64,000 nt of DNA from Olleya sp. Hel_I_94 (GCF_007827365.1 NZ_VISI01000002.1:625001-689000), one strand, 5' to 3'; shown: positions 1 to 9,395, numbered from the stretch's first letter. Notes: a model not told the origin generated them from the sequence alone. Numbers and translations: made by a program.

Positions 1-1077
1 ATGCATTACATCTCCATCTTTAACAGTGTATCCTTTACCTTCTACTCTCATTTTACCTGCCTCTTTAACTTTTGACTCGCTACCATAAGTAACATAATCA
101 TCATAAGCAATCACTTCGGCACGAATAAAACCTTTTTCAAAATCTGTATGAATTACTCCTGCAGCCTGTGGTGCAGTTGACCCGACATTTATAGTCCATG
201 CTCTAACTTCCTTAACTCCTGCTGTAAAGTAAGTTTGTTGGTTTAATAATTTATAAGCAGATCTAATTAATTTTGCAGATCCTGGCTCTTCCAGTCCAAT
301 ATCTGATAAAAACATTTGACGCTCTTCATAATCATCCAACTCATTAATATCTGCTTCTGTTCCAACTGCTAATACTAATACTTCAGCATTTTCATCTTTA
401 ACAGCATCTTTAACTAAATCTACGTAAGCATTTCCAGAGACAGCACTATCCTCATCCACATTACAAACATATAATACAGGTTTTCCAGTTATTAGTTGCG
501 ATGGCTTAACAAATTCTTCTAATTCATCTTCTGTAAACTCTAAAGCTCTAACAGACACACCTGCTTCTAAACCAGCTTTTAACTTTAGTAACAAAGCCTC
601 TTCTTTTTGAGCCTCTTTATTACCTGTTTTTGCAGCACGTTTAACTTTTTCTAGTTTTTTATCTACAGTTTCAAGATCCTTTAATTGTAATTCCATATCG
701 ATAGTTTCCTTATCTCTAATTGGATTTACATTGCCATCAACATGCACAATGTTATCATTGTCAAAACAACGTAAAACATGTAAGATCGCATCTGTTTCTC
801 TAATGTTTCCTAAAAACTGATTACCTAAACCTTCACCTTTACTTGCTCCTTTTACTAATCCTGCGATGTCAACAATCTCAACAGTTGCTGGTAATACACG
901 TTCTGGATTAACCAAGCTTTCTAACTTTTCTAATCTTGGGTCTGGTACATTTACTACACCTATGTTAGGCTCTATAGTACAAAACGGAAAGTTAGCACTT
1001 TGCGCTTTTGCATTTGATAAACAATTAAATAATGTTGATTTACCAACGTTAGGCAATCCTACAATTCCTGCTTTCAT
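1..1077 (-). CDS. ychF: YchF/OLA1-type ribosome-binding ATPase (3' end cut by window edge)
   Basis: Translating the complement from the ATG at 1077 gives 359 codons that run off the left edge. They start MKAGIVGLPNVGKST, the Walker A (G1) loop of the Obg-related YchF family, and end at VKDGDVMH just before the usual C-terminus, so only about five residues are missing. YchF binds ribosomes and hydrolyses ATP rather than GTP; it is linked to translation control and oxidative stress in other bacteria. A TATATTTG -7 element lies at 1108-1115 on this strand. The divergent neighbour is a TonB-dependent receptor. Family assignment is firm; physiological role here is inferred. Confidence 0.95.
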   Translation of the reverse strand, partial: MKAGIVGLPNVGKSTLFNCLSNAKAQSANFPFCTIEPNIGVVNVPDPRLEKLESLVNPERVLPATVEIVDIAGLVKGASKGEGLGNQFLGNIRETDAILHVLRCFDNDNIVHVDGNVNPIRDKETIDMELQLKDLETVDKKLEKVKRAAKTGNKEAQKEEALLLKLKAGLEAGVSVRALEFTEDELEEFVKPSQLITGKPVLYVCNVDEDSAVSGNAYVDLVKDAVKDENAEVLVLAVGTEADINELDDYEERQMFLSDIGLEEPGSAKLIRSAYKLLNQQTYFTAGVKEVRAWTINVGSTAPQAAGVIHTDFEKGFIRAEVIAYDDYVTYGSESKVKEAGKMRVEGKGYTVKDGDVMH

Positions 1078-1107
1078 GTAAAGAAAATTTATTTCAAATT
1101 AAGGCTG

Positions 1108-1115
1108 CAAATATA
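1108..1115 (-). promoter_or_regulatory. Bacteroidota -7 element of ychF
   Basis: The minus strand reads TATATTTG, a perfect TAnnTTTG match 30 bases upstream of the ychF start. No clear TTG -33 element is visible at the usual distance. Confidence 0.55.
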
Positions 1116-1256
1116 GTACTATCTTATTTACTAAATTACAGTTGTATTATATTTAATTCACTTTAGAAAAACCTAATAATAACGCCTAATATTTAACAAA
1201 AACACTGATAAATTCTTACAAATTTTATCAATTTTTTAATAAAACAGCACGGTTTT

Positions 1257-1270
1257 GTTAAAATTTTAAC
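1257..1270. repeat. 14-bp perfect palindrome upstream of the TonB receptor
   Basis: GTTAAAATTTTAAC is a perfect palindrome 36 bases before the receptor start at 1307. No TAnnTTTG element is seen in this 5' region, so the palindrome could be an operator or just an AT-rich coincidence. Confidence 0.3.
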
Positions 1271-1306
1271 ATAATTTAGCGTCTAATCAACTTAAAATGT
1301 TTAAAT

Positions 1307-4116
1307 ATGAAAAAACTTAAATTATTGTTTTTACTTCTGCTCACTGTAGGATTTGCAAGTGCACAAACCAATGTAACTGGTACCGTTAAAGGTGACGATG
1401 GTTTTGGCATACCTACAGTTAATGTTGTAGAAAAAGGAACCTCTAATGGAACAACAACGGATTTTGATGGTAATTACTCATTAAACGTGTCAAGCAATGC
1501 TACTTTAGTATTTAGTTACGTTGGTTATGAAAGTAAAGAAGTATCCGTAAACGGACAGTCTACAGTTAATGTTACATTATCAAGTGGTGAAGCATTAGAC
1601 GAAGTTGTATTGGTTGGTTCTAGAACAGCTCCCAGAAGTAATGTAGACAGCGCATTACCTATTGACGTAGTTGGCACAAAAGAGCTAACATCCACTGGTC
1701 AAGCTACCTTTGACAAAGCACTACAGTACAGAATACCTTCCTTTAACACAGTACAAACACCTGTTAATGATGCGACTTCTTTATTAGATCCTTATGAAAT
1801 AAGAAACATGGGTCCTAGTAGAACCTTAATACTAATTAACGGAAAGCGTAAAAATTTAAGTGCTTTATTATACACACAAACGTCTCCTGGACGTGGAGAA
1901 ACTGGTGCAGATATTTCTGCCATACCTACAGACGCGATTAAACGTGTAGAAATTTTACGAGATGGTGCGTCTGCTCAATATGGTTCTGATGCTATTGCTG
2001 GTGTAATGAATATTATACTAAAAGACAATGCAAATTTTGGATCCGCAACTTTAAGAAGTGGAATTACTAGTGAAGGTGATGGAGAAATGATTGGAATTGC
2101 TGTAAATAATGGTTCTACAATTGGAGGTGATAAAGGTTTTATTAATTACACTATAGATTTTTCTAAAACTAATTTAGCAAATAGACCAGGAACAGTAAAT
2201 GCTGTAGCAGAAGCAGATGCTGATTTAGGATTTGATGCTGATTTAGGATTTGTTCAAGAATTTTTATCTCGTCGTCCAGATGCAGGAAATATTAATGGTT
2301 CTCCTGAAAATGCAGCTTCAAAATTCTTAATTAATAGTGGGTTAGATATAGCTGAAAACACAGAGCTTTATTTTAACGCAGCTTACGTTTATAAAAAAGT
2401 AAATAGCTTTGCTAATTACAGAACACCATATTGGAGGGCTTTAAACGATGACAATGCTTATTTAGCAGATTTTTTTCCTGGAAATAATCCAAATACAACT
2501 AATGGATACGATGGATATGTACCAACCTTTGAAGGTTTATTAAACGATTACAATGGTACCGTTGGAGTAAGAACTAAAATAAACGATTGGAACGTTGATT
2601 TAAGTTATACTACAGGAGGAAATACGCAAACTTATAAAGTTAATCAATCTCATAACGGAAATGAAGTTTATACAGCAAATTACAATCCTGAAACAGGAGA
2701 GTTTGAAGCTGTAGAATTATACAGAGCTAATAGTCCACAATCTTTTGATCCAGGAGGAACTAGATTTACACATAACGTTGGTAACATTGACATCTCTAGA
2801 GTATTATCCGATAAAGTAAGTATTGGATTTGGTACAGAGTTTAGAAACGAAACTTTTGAAGTAATCGAAGGTGGTGCTGCATCTTACGAAGGTGGTGGAG
2901 CAGATTCTTTTGCCGGAAATACTCCTCAAAACTCAGGTAAATTTAATAGATACAATTTTGGTGGTTACTTTTCAATTGATTATGACGTAAGTGACGCTTT
3001 TCTTTTAAGTGGTACAATTAGAACAGAAAATTATTCAGATTTTGGAAACACCTTTGTTTACAAACTTAGTTCTAGATTAAAGTTAAACGATCAATTTACA
3101 GCAAGAGCTTCAGTTTCTTCTGGGTTTAGAGCGCCTACATTACACCAAATTTATACACAAAAATCGCAATACTCTTTCAACCAGGTGGAGCAATTGTTGT
3201 AGGTGGATTAGCTAATAATGTATCCACTCAAGCAACTTTATTAGAAATCCCTAATTTAGACGCAGAAACATCTAACAACTTTACAATTGGATTTGGTGGT
3301 AAACTTGAAAACAATTTTAGCTTTACTTTAGATTACTATAATATTTCTGTAAAAGACAGAATTGTATTAGGTGCAGAAATTACAGGTACAGCTTTTGACG
3401 TTAATGGTAATAATATTGGTACAACACCTTTAGACGATATTTTAAGGGATAACAACTTATCAGATATAAGCTTTTTCTCTAACGCAATTGACACAAGAAC
3501 ATCTGGAATTGATGTAGTATTAAGCAAAAAAAATATTGAAATTGGTAATGGAGACTTGGATTTAAATTTATCAGGAAACTACACTTTCCAAAACGAAAGA
3601 GATGGTGACGTTAAAGACATACCTTTAGTGGCACAAGCTGGTCAATCTGTAGTAAACGCAACTCAAGAAGCTTTATTTTTTACTTCTAGACCAGAAACTA
3701 AATGGATCCTTGGTGCTAACTATGAAATTAACAAATTTGGACTTTCGTTAAACAACACCTATTTTGGAAAAACAACATTTAAACAACAAGGATTAGATAA
3801 TAATTTACGTACTGAGTTTACACCTAAAATTGTAACAGACCTAGGTATCAATTACAGCGCTTCTGACAAATTAACTATTGCCTTTAACATTAATAACATT
3901 TTAAATGTACTTCCAGAGTGGAGCTTCAAAGCTGAAAATGCTGTTGGTGAAGCTATAATTAACGATACATCAATAACCTCTACTGGTCAAACTGAGATTC
4001 AAAATCAATCAGATTTAATAACATTTAACCAACGTTACTCTCAAATGACTTATGATGGTTACCATTTTAGTCAACTAGGGACAATGTTTAATTTATCTTT
4101 AAACTATAAATTTTAA
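1307..4116 (+). pseudogene. TonB-dependent receptor, interrupted by a one-base frameshift
   Basis: An outer-membrane active-transport receptor of about 936 residues. A signal peptide (first 19 residues) is followed by a carboxypeptidase-D-regulatory-like beta-sandwich domain, a TonB box region (EALDEVVLVGSR), a plug domain with IKRVEILRDGASAQYGSDAIAGV, and a barrel. The reading frame from 1307 stops at 3200-3202. The protein continues in the -1 frame from 3181 (PGGAIVVGGLANN onward) to the stop at 4116. Restoring one C in the CC at 3181-3182 would rejoin the halves as SFNPGGAI, which reads like intact relatives. So this is either a recent inactivating deletion or a sequence error. A terminator follows at 4141. 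The substrate cannot be told from sequence. Confidence 0.85.
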
Positions 4117-4140
4117 TATTTAAAATAGTTTTATCACAAA

Positions 4141-4170
4141 AATGCTGCTCTTCTCGAGCAGTATTTTTTT
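4141..4170 (+). terminator. Rho-independent terminator of the TonB receptor
   Basis: CTGCTC (4145-4150) pairs with GAGCAG (4156-4161) and a run of T follows, 25 bases after the stop codon. Confidence 0.8.
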
Positions 4171-4403
4171 TATCTTTAATTAGTATTATTCCATTAATAA
4201 GTTAATTAACACACTAAATAAATTATGCATAGTTTATACTTAAATGGATTTGAGAAGATTTATGATGCTATGTATTGAATATTTATTAATTATAAAAATG
4301 AGTGGAAACTTCTACTATACCTTAATAATTTTAAGGTATAAGAGTGTATTGACAAGCCAGCTTATATGTTGATTGTTAAGCTGTAGTGGCTCAAAAAATA
4401 GCA
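4171..4403. other. Gene-free stretch with two inverted repeats
   Basis: No convincing open frame is seen between the receptor terminator and the ferredoxin terminator. The stretch holds a perfect 10-bp inverted repeat (TATACCTTAA at 4316-4325 and TTAAGGTATA at 4331-4340, 5-base loop) without a T-tract. A second interrupted one has arms AGCC..AGCTTA at 4355-4364 and TAAGCT..GGCT at 4377-4391. Function unknown; neither looks like an ordinary terminator. Confidence 0.45.
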
Positions 4404-4433
4404 TAAAAAAAACCTAAGACAGTGCTTAGGTTT
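4404..4433 (-). terminator. Terminator of the ferredoxin gene
   Basis: On the minus strand AAACCTAAG and CTTAGGTTT (arms at 4425-4433 and 4410-4418) are followed by a run of T, 38 bases past the ferredoxin stop. Confidence 0.8.
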
Positions 4434-4470
4434 AATTTAGTTTATATCAAGTTTATGTTTCTAACAGATA

Positions 4471-4824
4471 CTATCCATCAGGATGCATAAATTTTTGTTT
4501 TCCTAATAAAGTGTCTTTACTCTCTACATGATCATCATCAGGTACACAACAATCTACTGGGCAAACTGCTGCACATTGTGGCTCTTCATGAAAACCTACA
4601 CATTCTGTACACTTATCAGGTACAATGTAATAAATCTCATCACTAATAGGCTCTTGTGCTTCATCTGCATCAACTTCTTTACCATCCGTTAACACTAACT
4701 TACCGTTAAGACTTGTTCCATCCTTATATCTCCAATCATCAGCACCTTCATAAATTGCTGTATTTGGGCATTCTGGTTCACAAGCTCCACAGTTAATACA
4801 TTCGTCTGTTATAATAATTGCCAT
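4471..4824 (-). CDS. Ferredoxin with two 4Fe-4S cluster motifs
   Basis: A small (117 aa) soluble electron carrier. The first cluster motif is [12 protein letters not shown] (C9, C12, C15, C19). The second is CTEC with eight residues to the next pair (C72, C75, C84, C88), followed by two more Cys at 92-93. This is the layout of bacterial 2[4Fe-4S] ferredoxins. The roughly 50-residue acidic insert between the motifs is longer than in clostridial forms. The gene is divergent from the acyl-CoA reductase, with overlapping promoters, a pairing that suggests the ferredoxin may serve that enzyme or a shared pathway, though this is inference. Start is the only suitable ATG before the first Cys. Confidence 0.92.
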   Translation of the reverse strand: MAIIITDECINCGACEPECPNTAIYEGADDWRYKDGTSLNGKLVLTDGKEVDADEAQEPISDEIYYIVPDKCTECVGFHEEPQCAAVCPVDCCVPDDDHVESKDTLLGKQKFMHPDG

Positions 4825-4852
4825 AGCGTATTTTTAATCTTTTTTGTTTACT

Positions 4853-4860
4853 TAACTTTG
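4853..4860 (+). promoter_or_regulatory. -7 element of the acyl-CoA reductase gene
   Basis: TAACTTTG lies 42 bases before the ATG at 4903. It overlaps a possible TTG start at 4858, which argues against that upstream start. It sits within the transcribed leader of the divergent ferredoxin promoter, so the two promoters may interfere. Confidence 0.55.
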
Positions 4861-4865
4861 TGGTG

Positions 4866-4896
4866 CAAAAATAAAGCCAAAAAAGGTGTTATACAA
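4866..4896 (-). promoter_or_regulatory. Ferredoxin promoter (-33 TTG, -7 TATTTTTG)
   Basis: The minus strand carries TTG (4894-4896), a 20-base spacer and TATTTTTG (4866-4873), a full Bacteroidota housekeeping promoter match 41 bases before the ATG. Confidence 0.65.
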
Positions 4897-4902
4897 ATAA
4901 TA

Positions 4903-5964
4903 ATGAGTAACAAAGATCACATAACGGAAGCATTTGTACAATTAGGCCATTTTATTAGTCAATTTACTACAGAAAGTCCTGAGAAAAAAGAAAACATATT
5001 ACATAATCAATTGTTTTTTGATGGTTTTAAACATCAAATCAAGTTAGCAAAAGAACATAACGGTTGGTTTACACAACAAAATATTCAATATGCTTTAAAA
5101 GGTTGGAGTGACCAATTAACTAAAGCAACGCTTCAAAATTGGTTAAAAAAGTACGATTTAACGACTACCAATCCTAAAACCGTTGCCATAATTATGGCTG
5201 GTAATATTCCGTTAGTAGGTTTTCATGATTTTTTGTGTGTTTTACTAACTGGACATTCCGTATTAGTAAAACAATCTTCTAACGACAAACACCTTCTACC
5301 CTATTTAGCCAAATATTTAGAACATATAACTCCAGATTTAAAAGGAAAAATAACCTTTACAGAAGATAAATTACAAAACTTTGACGCAGTAATTGCTACA
5401 GGAAGCAATAACACAGCACGCTATTTTGAGTTTTATTTTAAGAATAAACCTTCAATAATTAGAAAAAGCCGAAACTCGGCTGCAATATTAACAGGGTCTG
5501 AAACACCAGAACAGTTAGACGCCTTATCTGATGATATTTTTAGATACTATGGTTTAGGTTGCAGAAATGTTTCTAAAATGTTTATACCTAGAGATTATAA
5601 TTTTGATGCTTTTTTTAATGCCATGTATAAATGGAATCCGATTATTAACGAAGCCAAATACGCTAACAATTACGACTATAATAAAGCAGTATATATAATG
5701 AGTGAATTTGATATGCTAGAAAATGGTTTTTTAATGATTAAAGAAGACCAAAGCTACGCATCACCAATAGCTACTGTGTTTTATGAGTATTATGATTCTA
5801 TCGAAACTTTAAAACAAAAATTACAACTTGATAAAGATTTAATACAATGTATTGTCGCTAATAATTTTGATGATTCAGAAGTTTCGTTTGGAAAAACACA
5901 ACAACCAGAACTTTCAGATTACGCAGACGATGTTGACACAATTGCATTTTTATTAAAAATCTAA
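4903..5964 (+). CDS. LuxC-like acyl-CoA reductase
   Basis: A 353-residue protein of the LuxC/acyl-CoA reductase branch of the aldehyde dehydrogenase superfamily, which reduces activated fatty acyl groups to aldehydes with NAD(P)H. VAIIMAGNIPLVGFHDFL (about 95-112) is the conserved substrate/cofactor segment, VIATGSNNTARYFE the nucleotide-binding region, and C220 in YGLGCRNVSK is the expected catalytic thiol. The length is shorter than classical LuxC (about 480). ATG 4903 is preferred to the TTG at 4858 because the -7 element overlaps the latter. serC follows after about 110 bases. No luxAB or luxDE is nearby, so bioluminescence is not implied; the true acyl substrate is unknown. Confidence 0.85.
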   Translation: MSNKDHITEAFVQLGHFISQFTTESPEKKENILHNQLFFDGFKHQIKLAKEHNGWFTQQNIQYALKGWSDQLTKATLQNWLKKYDLTTTNPKTVAIIMAGNIPLVGFHDFLCVLLTGHSVLVKQSSNDKHLLPYLAKYLEHITPDLKGKITFTEDKLQNFDAVIATGSNNTARYFEFYFKNKPSIIRKSRNSAAILTGSETPEQLDALSDDIFRYYGLGCRNVSKMFIPRDYNFDAFFNAMYKWNPIINEAKYANNYDYNKAVYIMSEFDMLENGFLMIKEDQSYASPIATVFYEYYDSIETLKQKLQLDKDLIQCIVANNFDDSEVSFGKTQQPELSDYADDVDTIAFLLKI

Positions 5965-6058
5965 AGGATAAATTATTAAATTCTTAACTTAATTTAAATC
6001 AATAATTAGCACCTTTGTTAATTGATAAAATAAGATAATTTCTGTATTACCAGAAAAC

Positions 6059-6066
6059 TAAATTTG
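6059..6066 (+). promoter_or_regulatory. -7 element of serC
   Basis: TAAATTTG matches TAnnTTTG and lies only 5 bases before the serC ATG. This implies a nearly leaderless transcript if it is the true promoter. Confidence 0.4.
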
Positions 6067-6071
6067 TAACC

Positions 6072-7133
6072 ATGCAAAAACATAATTTTAGCGCAGGACC
6101 ATGCGTATTACCTCAAGAAGTATTACAAAAAGCATCACAAGCTTTATTAGATTTTGATAACGGATTATCCCTAATCGAAGTCTCGCATAGAAGTAAGTCC
6201 TTTGTTGATGTGATGGAACAAGCTAGAGCTTTAGCATTAGAGTTATTAGGCCTAGAAGGTAAAGGCTACAAAGCCTTATTTTTACAAGGTGGAGCAAGCA
6301 TGCAATTTTTAATGGTCGCTCAAAATTTATTAGAAAAAAAAGCTTCCTATTTAAACACAGGAACTTGGGCAGACAAGGCTATTAAAGAAGCTAAAATTTA
6401 CGCAGATATTGTAGAAGTAGCATCCTCTAAAGACGCTAACTATAATTATATTCCAAAAGGTTTTGATATTCCAGAAGATCATGATTATTTTCATTGTACA
6501 TCCAACAACACTATTTTTGGAACACAAATGAAAAGTTTTCCTAAATCACCAATCCCATTAGTATGTGATATGAGTAGCGATATTTTTTCACGCTCATTAG
6601 ACTTTTCTCAATTTGACTTAATTTACGCAGGAGCTCAAAAAAACATGGGACCAGCTGGTACAACCCTAATTGTTGTTAAAGAAGATATTTTAGGAAAAGT
6701 ATCGCGTAAAATACCATCAATGTTAGACTATAAAGTACATATAGACAAAAGCAGTATGTTTAATACACCTCCTGTATTTGCAGTCTACACCTCTATGTTA
6801 ACATTACAGTGGTTAAAGGATTTAGGTGGTATTAAAGCTATCGAAAAAGAAAATGACAAAAAAGCAAGATTAATGTATTCTGAAATTGATTTAAACCCAT
6901 TATTTAAAGGTTTTGCAGCTAAAGAAGACAGATCAGACATGAACGCTACCTTTACATTAGTTAATGAAGATTTAAAAGAAACTTTTGACACCATGTGGAA
7001 AGAAGCTGGCGTTAGTGGATTAAATGGACATAGAAGCGTTGGAGGTTACAGAGCAAGCATGTATAACGCCTTATCTTTAGATAGCGTTAAAGTACTTGTT
7101 GAAGTAATGAGTGAATTAGAAAGTAAAGCATAA
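6072..7133 (+). CDS. serC: Phosphoserine aminotransferase
   Basis: This 353-residue PLP enzyme (class V aminotransferase) converts 3-phosphohydroxypyruvate and glutamate to O-phosphoserine, the second step of serine synthesis. It begins HNFSAGPCVLPQEVL, the family hallmark. EVSHRSKSF and LFLQGGASMQF follow. The Schiff-base lysine is K190 in YAGAQKNMGPAG, and the C-terminus has GLNGHRSVGGYRAS. Length is normal. serA starts 11 bases after the stop, so the two are surely cotranscribed. O-phosphoserine from this step could also feed the cysteine-synthase-type enzyme at 36.7 kb, if that enzyme uses it. Confidence 0.96.
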   Translation: MQKHNFSAGPCVLPQEVLQKASQALLDFDNGLSLIEVSHRSKSFVDVMEQARALALELLGLEGKGYKALFLQGGASMQFLMVAQNLLEKKASYLNTGTWADKAIKEAKIYADIVEVASSKDANYNYIPKGFDIPEDHDYFHCTSNNTIFGTQMKSFPKSPIPLVCDMSSDIFSRSLDFSQFDLIYAGAQKNMGPAGTTLIVVKEDILGKVSRKIPSMLDYKVHIDKSSMFNTPPVFAVYTSMLTLQWLKDLGGIKAIEKENDKKARLMYSEIDLNPLFKGFAAKEDRSDMNATFTLVNEDLKETFDTMWKEAGVSGLNGHRSVGGYRASMYNALSLDSVKVLVEVMSELESKA

Positions 7134-7144
7134 AATTATTGAAA

Positions 7145-8101
7145 ATGAAAATATTAGCAAACGACGGAATTTCACAAAGCGGAATTGACGCTTTAGAAGC
7201 TGCAGGTTTTGAAGTTAACACAACAACAGTAGCCCAAGAGCAGTTAATTAATTACATAAACGATAAAGACATTAGTGTTTTACTAGTAAGAAGCGCTACA
7301 ACTGCAAGAAAAGATTTAATCGACGCTTGTCCTAATCTTAAAATTATTGGACGTGGTGGTGTCGGAATGGATAACATAGACGTTGACTATGCCAAACAAA
7401 AAGGCTTACACGTTATAAATACACCAGCAGCATCATCGCAATCTGTTGCCGAGTTAGTTTTTGCTCACCTATATGGTGGAGTAAGATTTTTACACGACGC
7501 TAACAGAAACATGCCTTTAGATGGTGACACGCAATTTAAAAAATTAAAGAAAAACTACGCTAAAGGAGTTGAGTTAAGAGGAAAAACGCTTGGTGTAATT
7601 GGATTTGGTCGTATTGGTCAAGAAGTTGCAAAAATTGGTTTAGGTGTTGGAATGAAAGTTATTGCTGCAGATAAATTTATAGAAGCTGCATATGTTAGTG
7701 TTGACTTTTTTGATGGACAATCAGTAACATTTAATATTAAAACTGAAACAATGGAGGATGTTTTAAAACAATCAGACTTTGTTACACTTCACGTACCAGC
7801 ACAAAAAGACTACGTTATAGCTAAACCTGAGTTTGATGTCATGAAAGATGGATCTGCTATAATTAATGCTGCAAGAGGTGGTGTTGTTAATGAAGTAGAT
7901 TTAGTAAGTGCGCTTGAAAGCGGAAAACTAGCATTTGCAGGTTTGGATACGTTTCAAAACGAACCTACTCCTGCAGTACAATTATTAATGAATGGTAGAA
8001 TTTCTTTAACGCCACACATTGGAGCTGCAACTAATGAAGCACAAGATAGAATTGGTACAGAGCTAGCAACTCAAATCAAGAATATACTTTTAAACGGATA
8101 A
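7145..8101 (+). CDS. serA: D-3-phosphoglycerate dehydrogenase, short form
   Basis: This 318-residue NAD-dependent D-2-hydroxyacid dehydrogenase makes 3-phosphohydroxypyruvate, the first step of serine synthesis. The Rossmann loop is GVIGFGRIGQEVA. Catalytic residues lie in INAARGGVVNE (Arg), LDTFQNEP (Glu) and LTPHIGAATNEA (His). No ACT regulatory domain follows, unlike the 410-residue E. coli enzyme, so serine feedback through ACT is unlikely. ATG 7145 is chosen over the TTG at 7139. Its position directly after serC fixes the 3-phosphoglycerate role over other hydroxyacids. A terminator follows at 8146. Confidence 0.93.
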   Translation: MKILANDGISQSGIDALEAAGFEVNTTTVAQEQLINYINDKDISVLLVRSATTARKDLIDACPNLKIIGRGGVGMDNIDVDYAKQKGLHVINTPAASSQSVAELVFAHLYGGVRFLHDANRNMPLDGDTQFKKLKKNYAKGVELRGKTLGVIGFGRIGQEVAKIGLGVGMKVIAADKFIEAAYVSVDFFDGQSVTFNIKTETMEDVLKQSDFVTLHVPAQKDYVIAKPEFDVMKDGSAIINAARGGVVNEVDLVSALESGKLAFAGLDTFQNEPTPAVQLLMNGRISLTPHIGAATNEAQDRIGTELATQIKNILLNG

Positions 8102-8145
8102 ACAATACATTTTAACGTATACTTATTTAAAACGAAATTTATAAA

Positions 8146-8176
8146 AAGCCACATTGTTAAAATGTGGCTTTTTTTT
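8146..8176 (+). terminator. Terminator of serC-serA
   Basis: AAGCCACATT (8146-8155) pairs perfectly with AATGTGGCTT (8161-8170), followed by T residues. Confidence 0.85.
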
Positions 8177-8223
8177 GTACTTTTCAACTATCAAATCGTA
8201 TTAACTATTAATTTTTATATAAA

Positions 8224-8862
8224 ATGGCAGGAATTTTAGACCTATTAAACTCAGATTTAGGAAAAACAATTATCAGTGGTGTATCTGGATCAACAGGAAC
8301 AGACCAAGACAGAACAGGAAGCGTTTTAACAATGGCTTTACCAGTGTTAATGAAAGCAATGGAACGTAACGCTTCAACACCAGAAGGTGCAGAAGGACTT
8401 TTAGGAGCAATTAAAGGAAAGCACAATGGTAGCATATTAGATAATTTAGGAGACCTTTTTGGAGGTGGAGTAAATGAAGAAGTTGTTAATGATGGTGACA
8501 AAATTTTAGGTCATGTATTAGGTGCTAAAAGAGATGGTGTACAACAAGTAATAGGACAAAAATCTGGCTTAGATTCTGGATCAGTTGCAAACATATTAAA
8601 AGTAGCAGCTCCAATTTTAATGGGTGTTTTAGGAAAACAAGCAAGTCAAAACAACGTAAGCTCTACAAATGACTTAGGTGGTTTACTTGGTGGTTTACTT
8701 GGTGGAAACGAAACTAAAAACGAACAAAGCTTTCTAGAAAAAATATTAGATGCAGATGGTGATGGTAGCATTATCGATGATGTAGCAGGAATGGTACTTG
8801 GTGGTGGATCTAGTAAAAAAGGAGGATTATCTGGTTTATTAGGTGGTCTTTTTGGAAAATAA
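8224..8862 (+). CDS. DUF937 family protein
   Basis: A 212-residue Gly/Leu-rich soluble protein of the DUF937 (YidB-like) family. It has helical repeats around LTMALPVLMKAMERNA and ILKVAAPILMGVLGKQA, then Gly-Leu runs (GGLLGGLLGG and GLSGLLGGLFG). A DADGDGSIIDD stretch near residue 178 looks like an EF-hand-type calcium loop. No signal peptide is visible. Function in this family is unknown; some members are annotated as YidB-like. The gene is monocistronic, with terminators on both sides. Confidence 0.8.
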   Translation: MAGILDLLNSDLGKTIISGVSGSTGTDQDRTGSVLTMALPVLMKAMERNASTPEGAEGLLGAIKGKHNGSILDNLGDLFGGGVNEEVVNDGDKILGHVLGAKRDGVQQVIGQKSGLDSGSVANILKVAAPILMGVLGKQASQNNVSSTNDLGGLLGGLLGGNETKNEQSFLEKILDADGDGSIIDDVAGMVLGGGSSKKGGLSGLLGGLFGK

Positions 8863-8885
8863 ACTTTTCATTTTATAATTTATAT

Positions 8886-8914
8886 AAAGCCAAACCTATG
8901 TTTGGCTTTTTTTT
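8886..8914 (+). terminator. Terminator of the DUF937 gene
   Basis: AAGCCAAAC (8887-8895) and GTTTGGCTT (8900-8908) form the stem and a T-tract follows. An in-frame ATG at 8898 falls inside this hairpin and is not the start of the next gene. Confidence 0.85.
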
Positions 8915-8963
8915 TGTGACTTACATCAACTTATTTTTTTGTATTTTTAAGAAAAAGAAGCGC

Positions 8964-9395
8964 ATGAAAAACATACTTTTATTTGCTATATTATTAATGA
9001 TAGCTTTTAGCTGTAATACCAATAAAGTTGCTAGTTCCAAAGATTTATCATTGGCTCAACCTGGTGATACTATTACCATATCAAGTGACAAAACAGAATA
9101 TGATATTATTATTATAGAGCCAGGTTTTAATACTTGGCTACAAACTGTAGCTAAACCGGAAGGCTATTATACACAACAATATCTAGAAAACAAAAATGTA
9201 ATGTATGTATCAGCCTGGAATAATCGTGCATTACAGCCACAACGCTACAACCCAAACTTATACGAACTCCAAATCGACTACCAATCTAACATAGATTATG
9301 GTTATGACGTAAATTATAAGTTGTATAATTATTTTGTTTATTTTCAAAACAGATATAAACAAAATCTTTTAGGTGGTCGTATTCCTCCTAATTAA
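8964..9395 (+). CDS. Small lipoprotein, DUF6146-like
   Basis: A 143-residue lipoprotein: MKNILLFAILLMIAFSC is a lipoprotein signal with the lipobox Cys at residue 17. The body contains IIEPGFNTWLQTVAKPEGYY and a Trp/Asn-rich segment (YVSAWNNRALQPQRYN) that I recognise from a Flavobacteriaceae family called DUF6146. The ATG at 8964 is selected because any earlier start lies in the preceding terminator and would spoil the signal peptide. Function unknown; location would be periplasmic face of the inner or outer membrane. Confidence 0.75.
   Translation: MKNILLFAILLMIAFSCNTNKVASSKDLSLAQPGDTITISSDKTEYDIIIIEPGFNTWLQTVAKPEGYYTQQYLENKNVMYVSAWNNRALQPQRYNPNLYELQIDYQSNIDYGYDVNYKLYNYFVYFQNRYKQNLLGGRIPPN

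Noticed and set aside
3336..3527. Open frame on the minus strand inside the receptor
   Set aside because: It lies opposite the frameshifted receptor, which explains the sequence fully.
4858..4902. Upstream TTG start of the acyl-CoA reductase
   Set aside because: The TTG overlaps the -7 element TAACTTTG, so it would precede the transcript start.
4903..5964. Bioluminescence (lux) locus from the LuxC-like gene
   Set aside because: No luciferase or other lux gene is near; the enzyme is a general acyl-CoA reductase.
8898..8963. ATG start of the DUF6146-like lipoprotein at 8898
   Set aside because: It lies inside the preceding terminator hairpin, and the lipoprotein signal starts cleanly at 8964.
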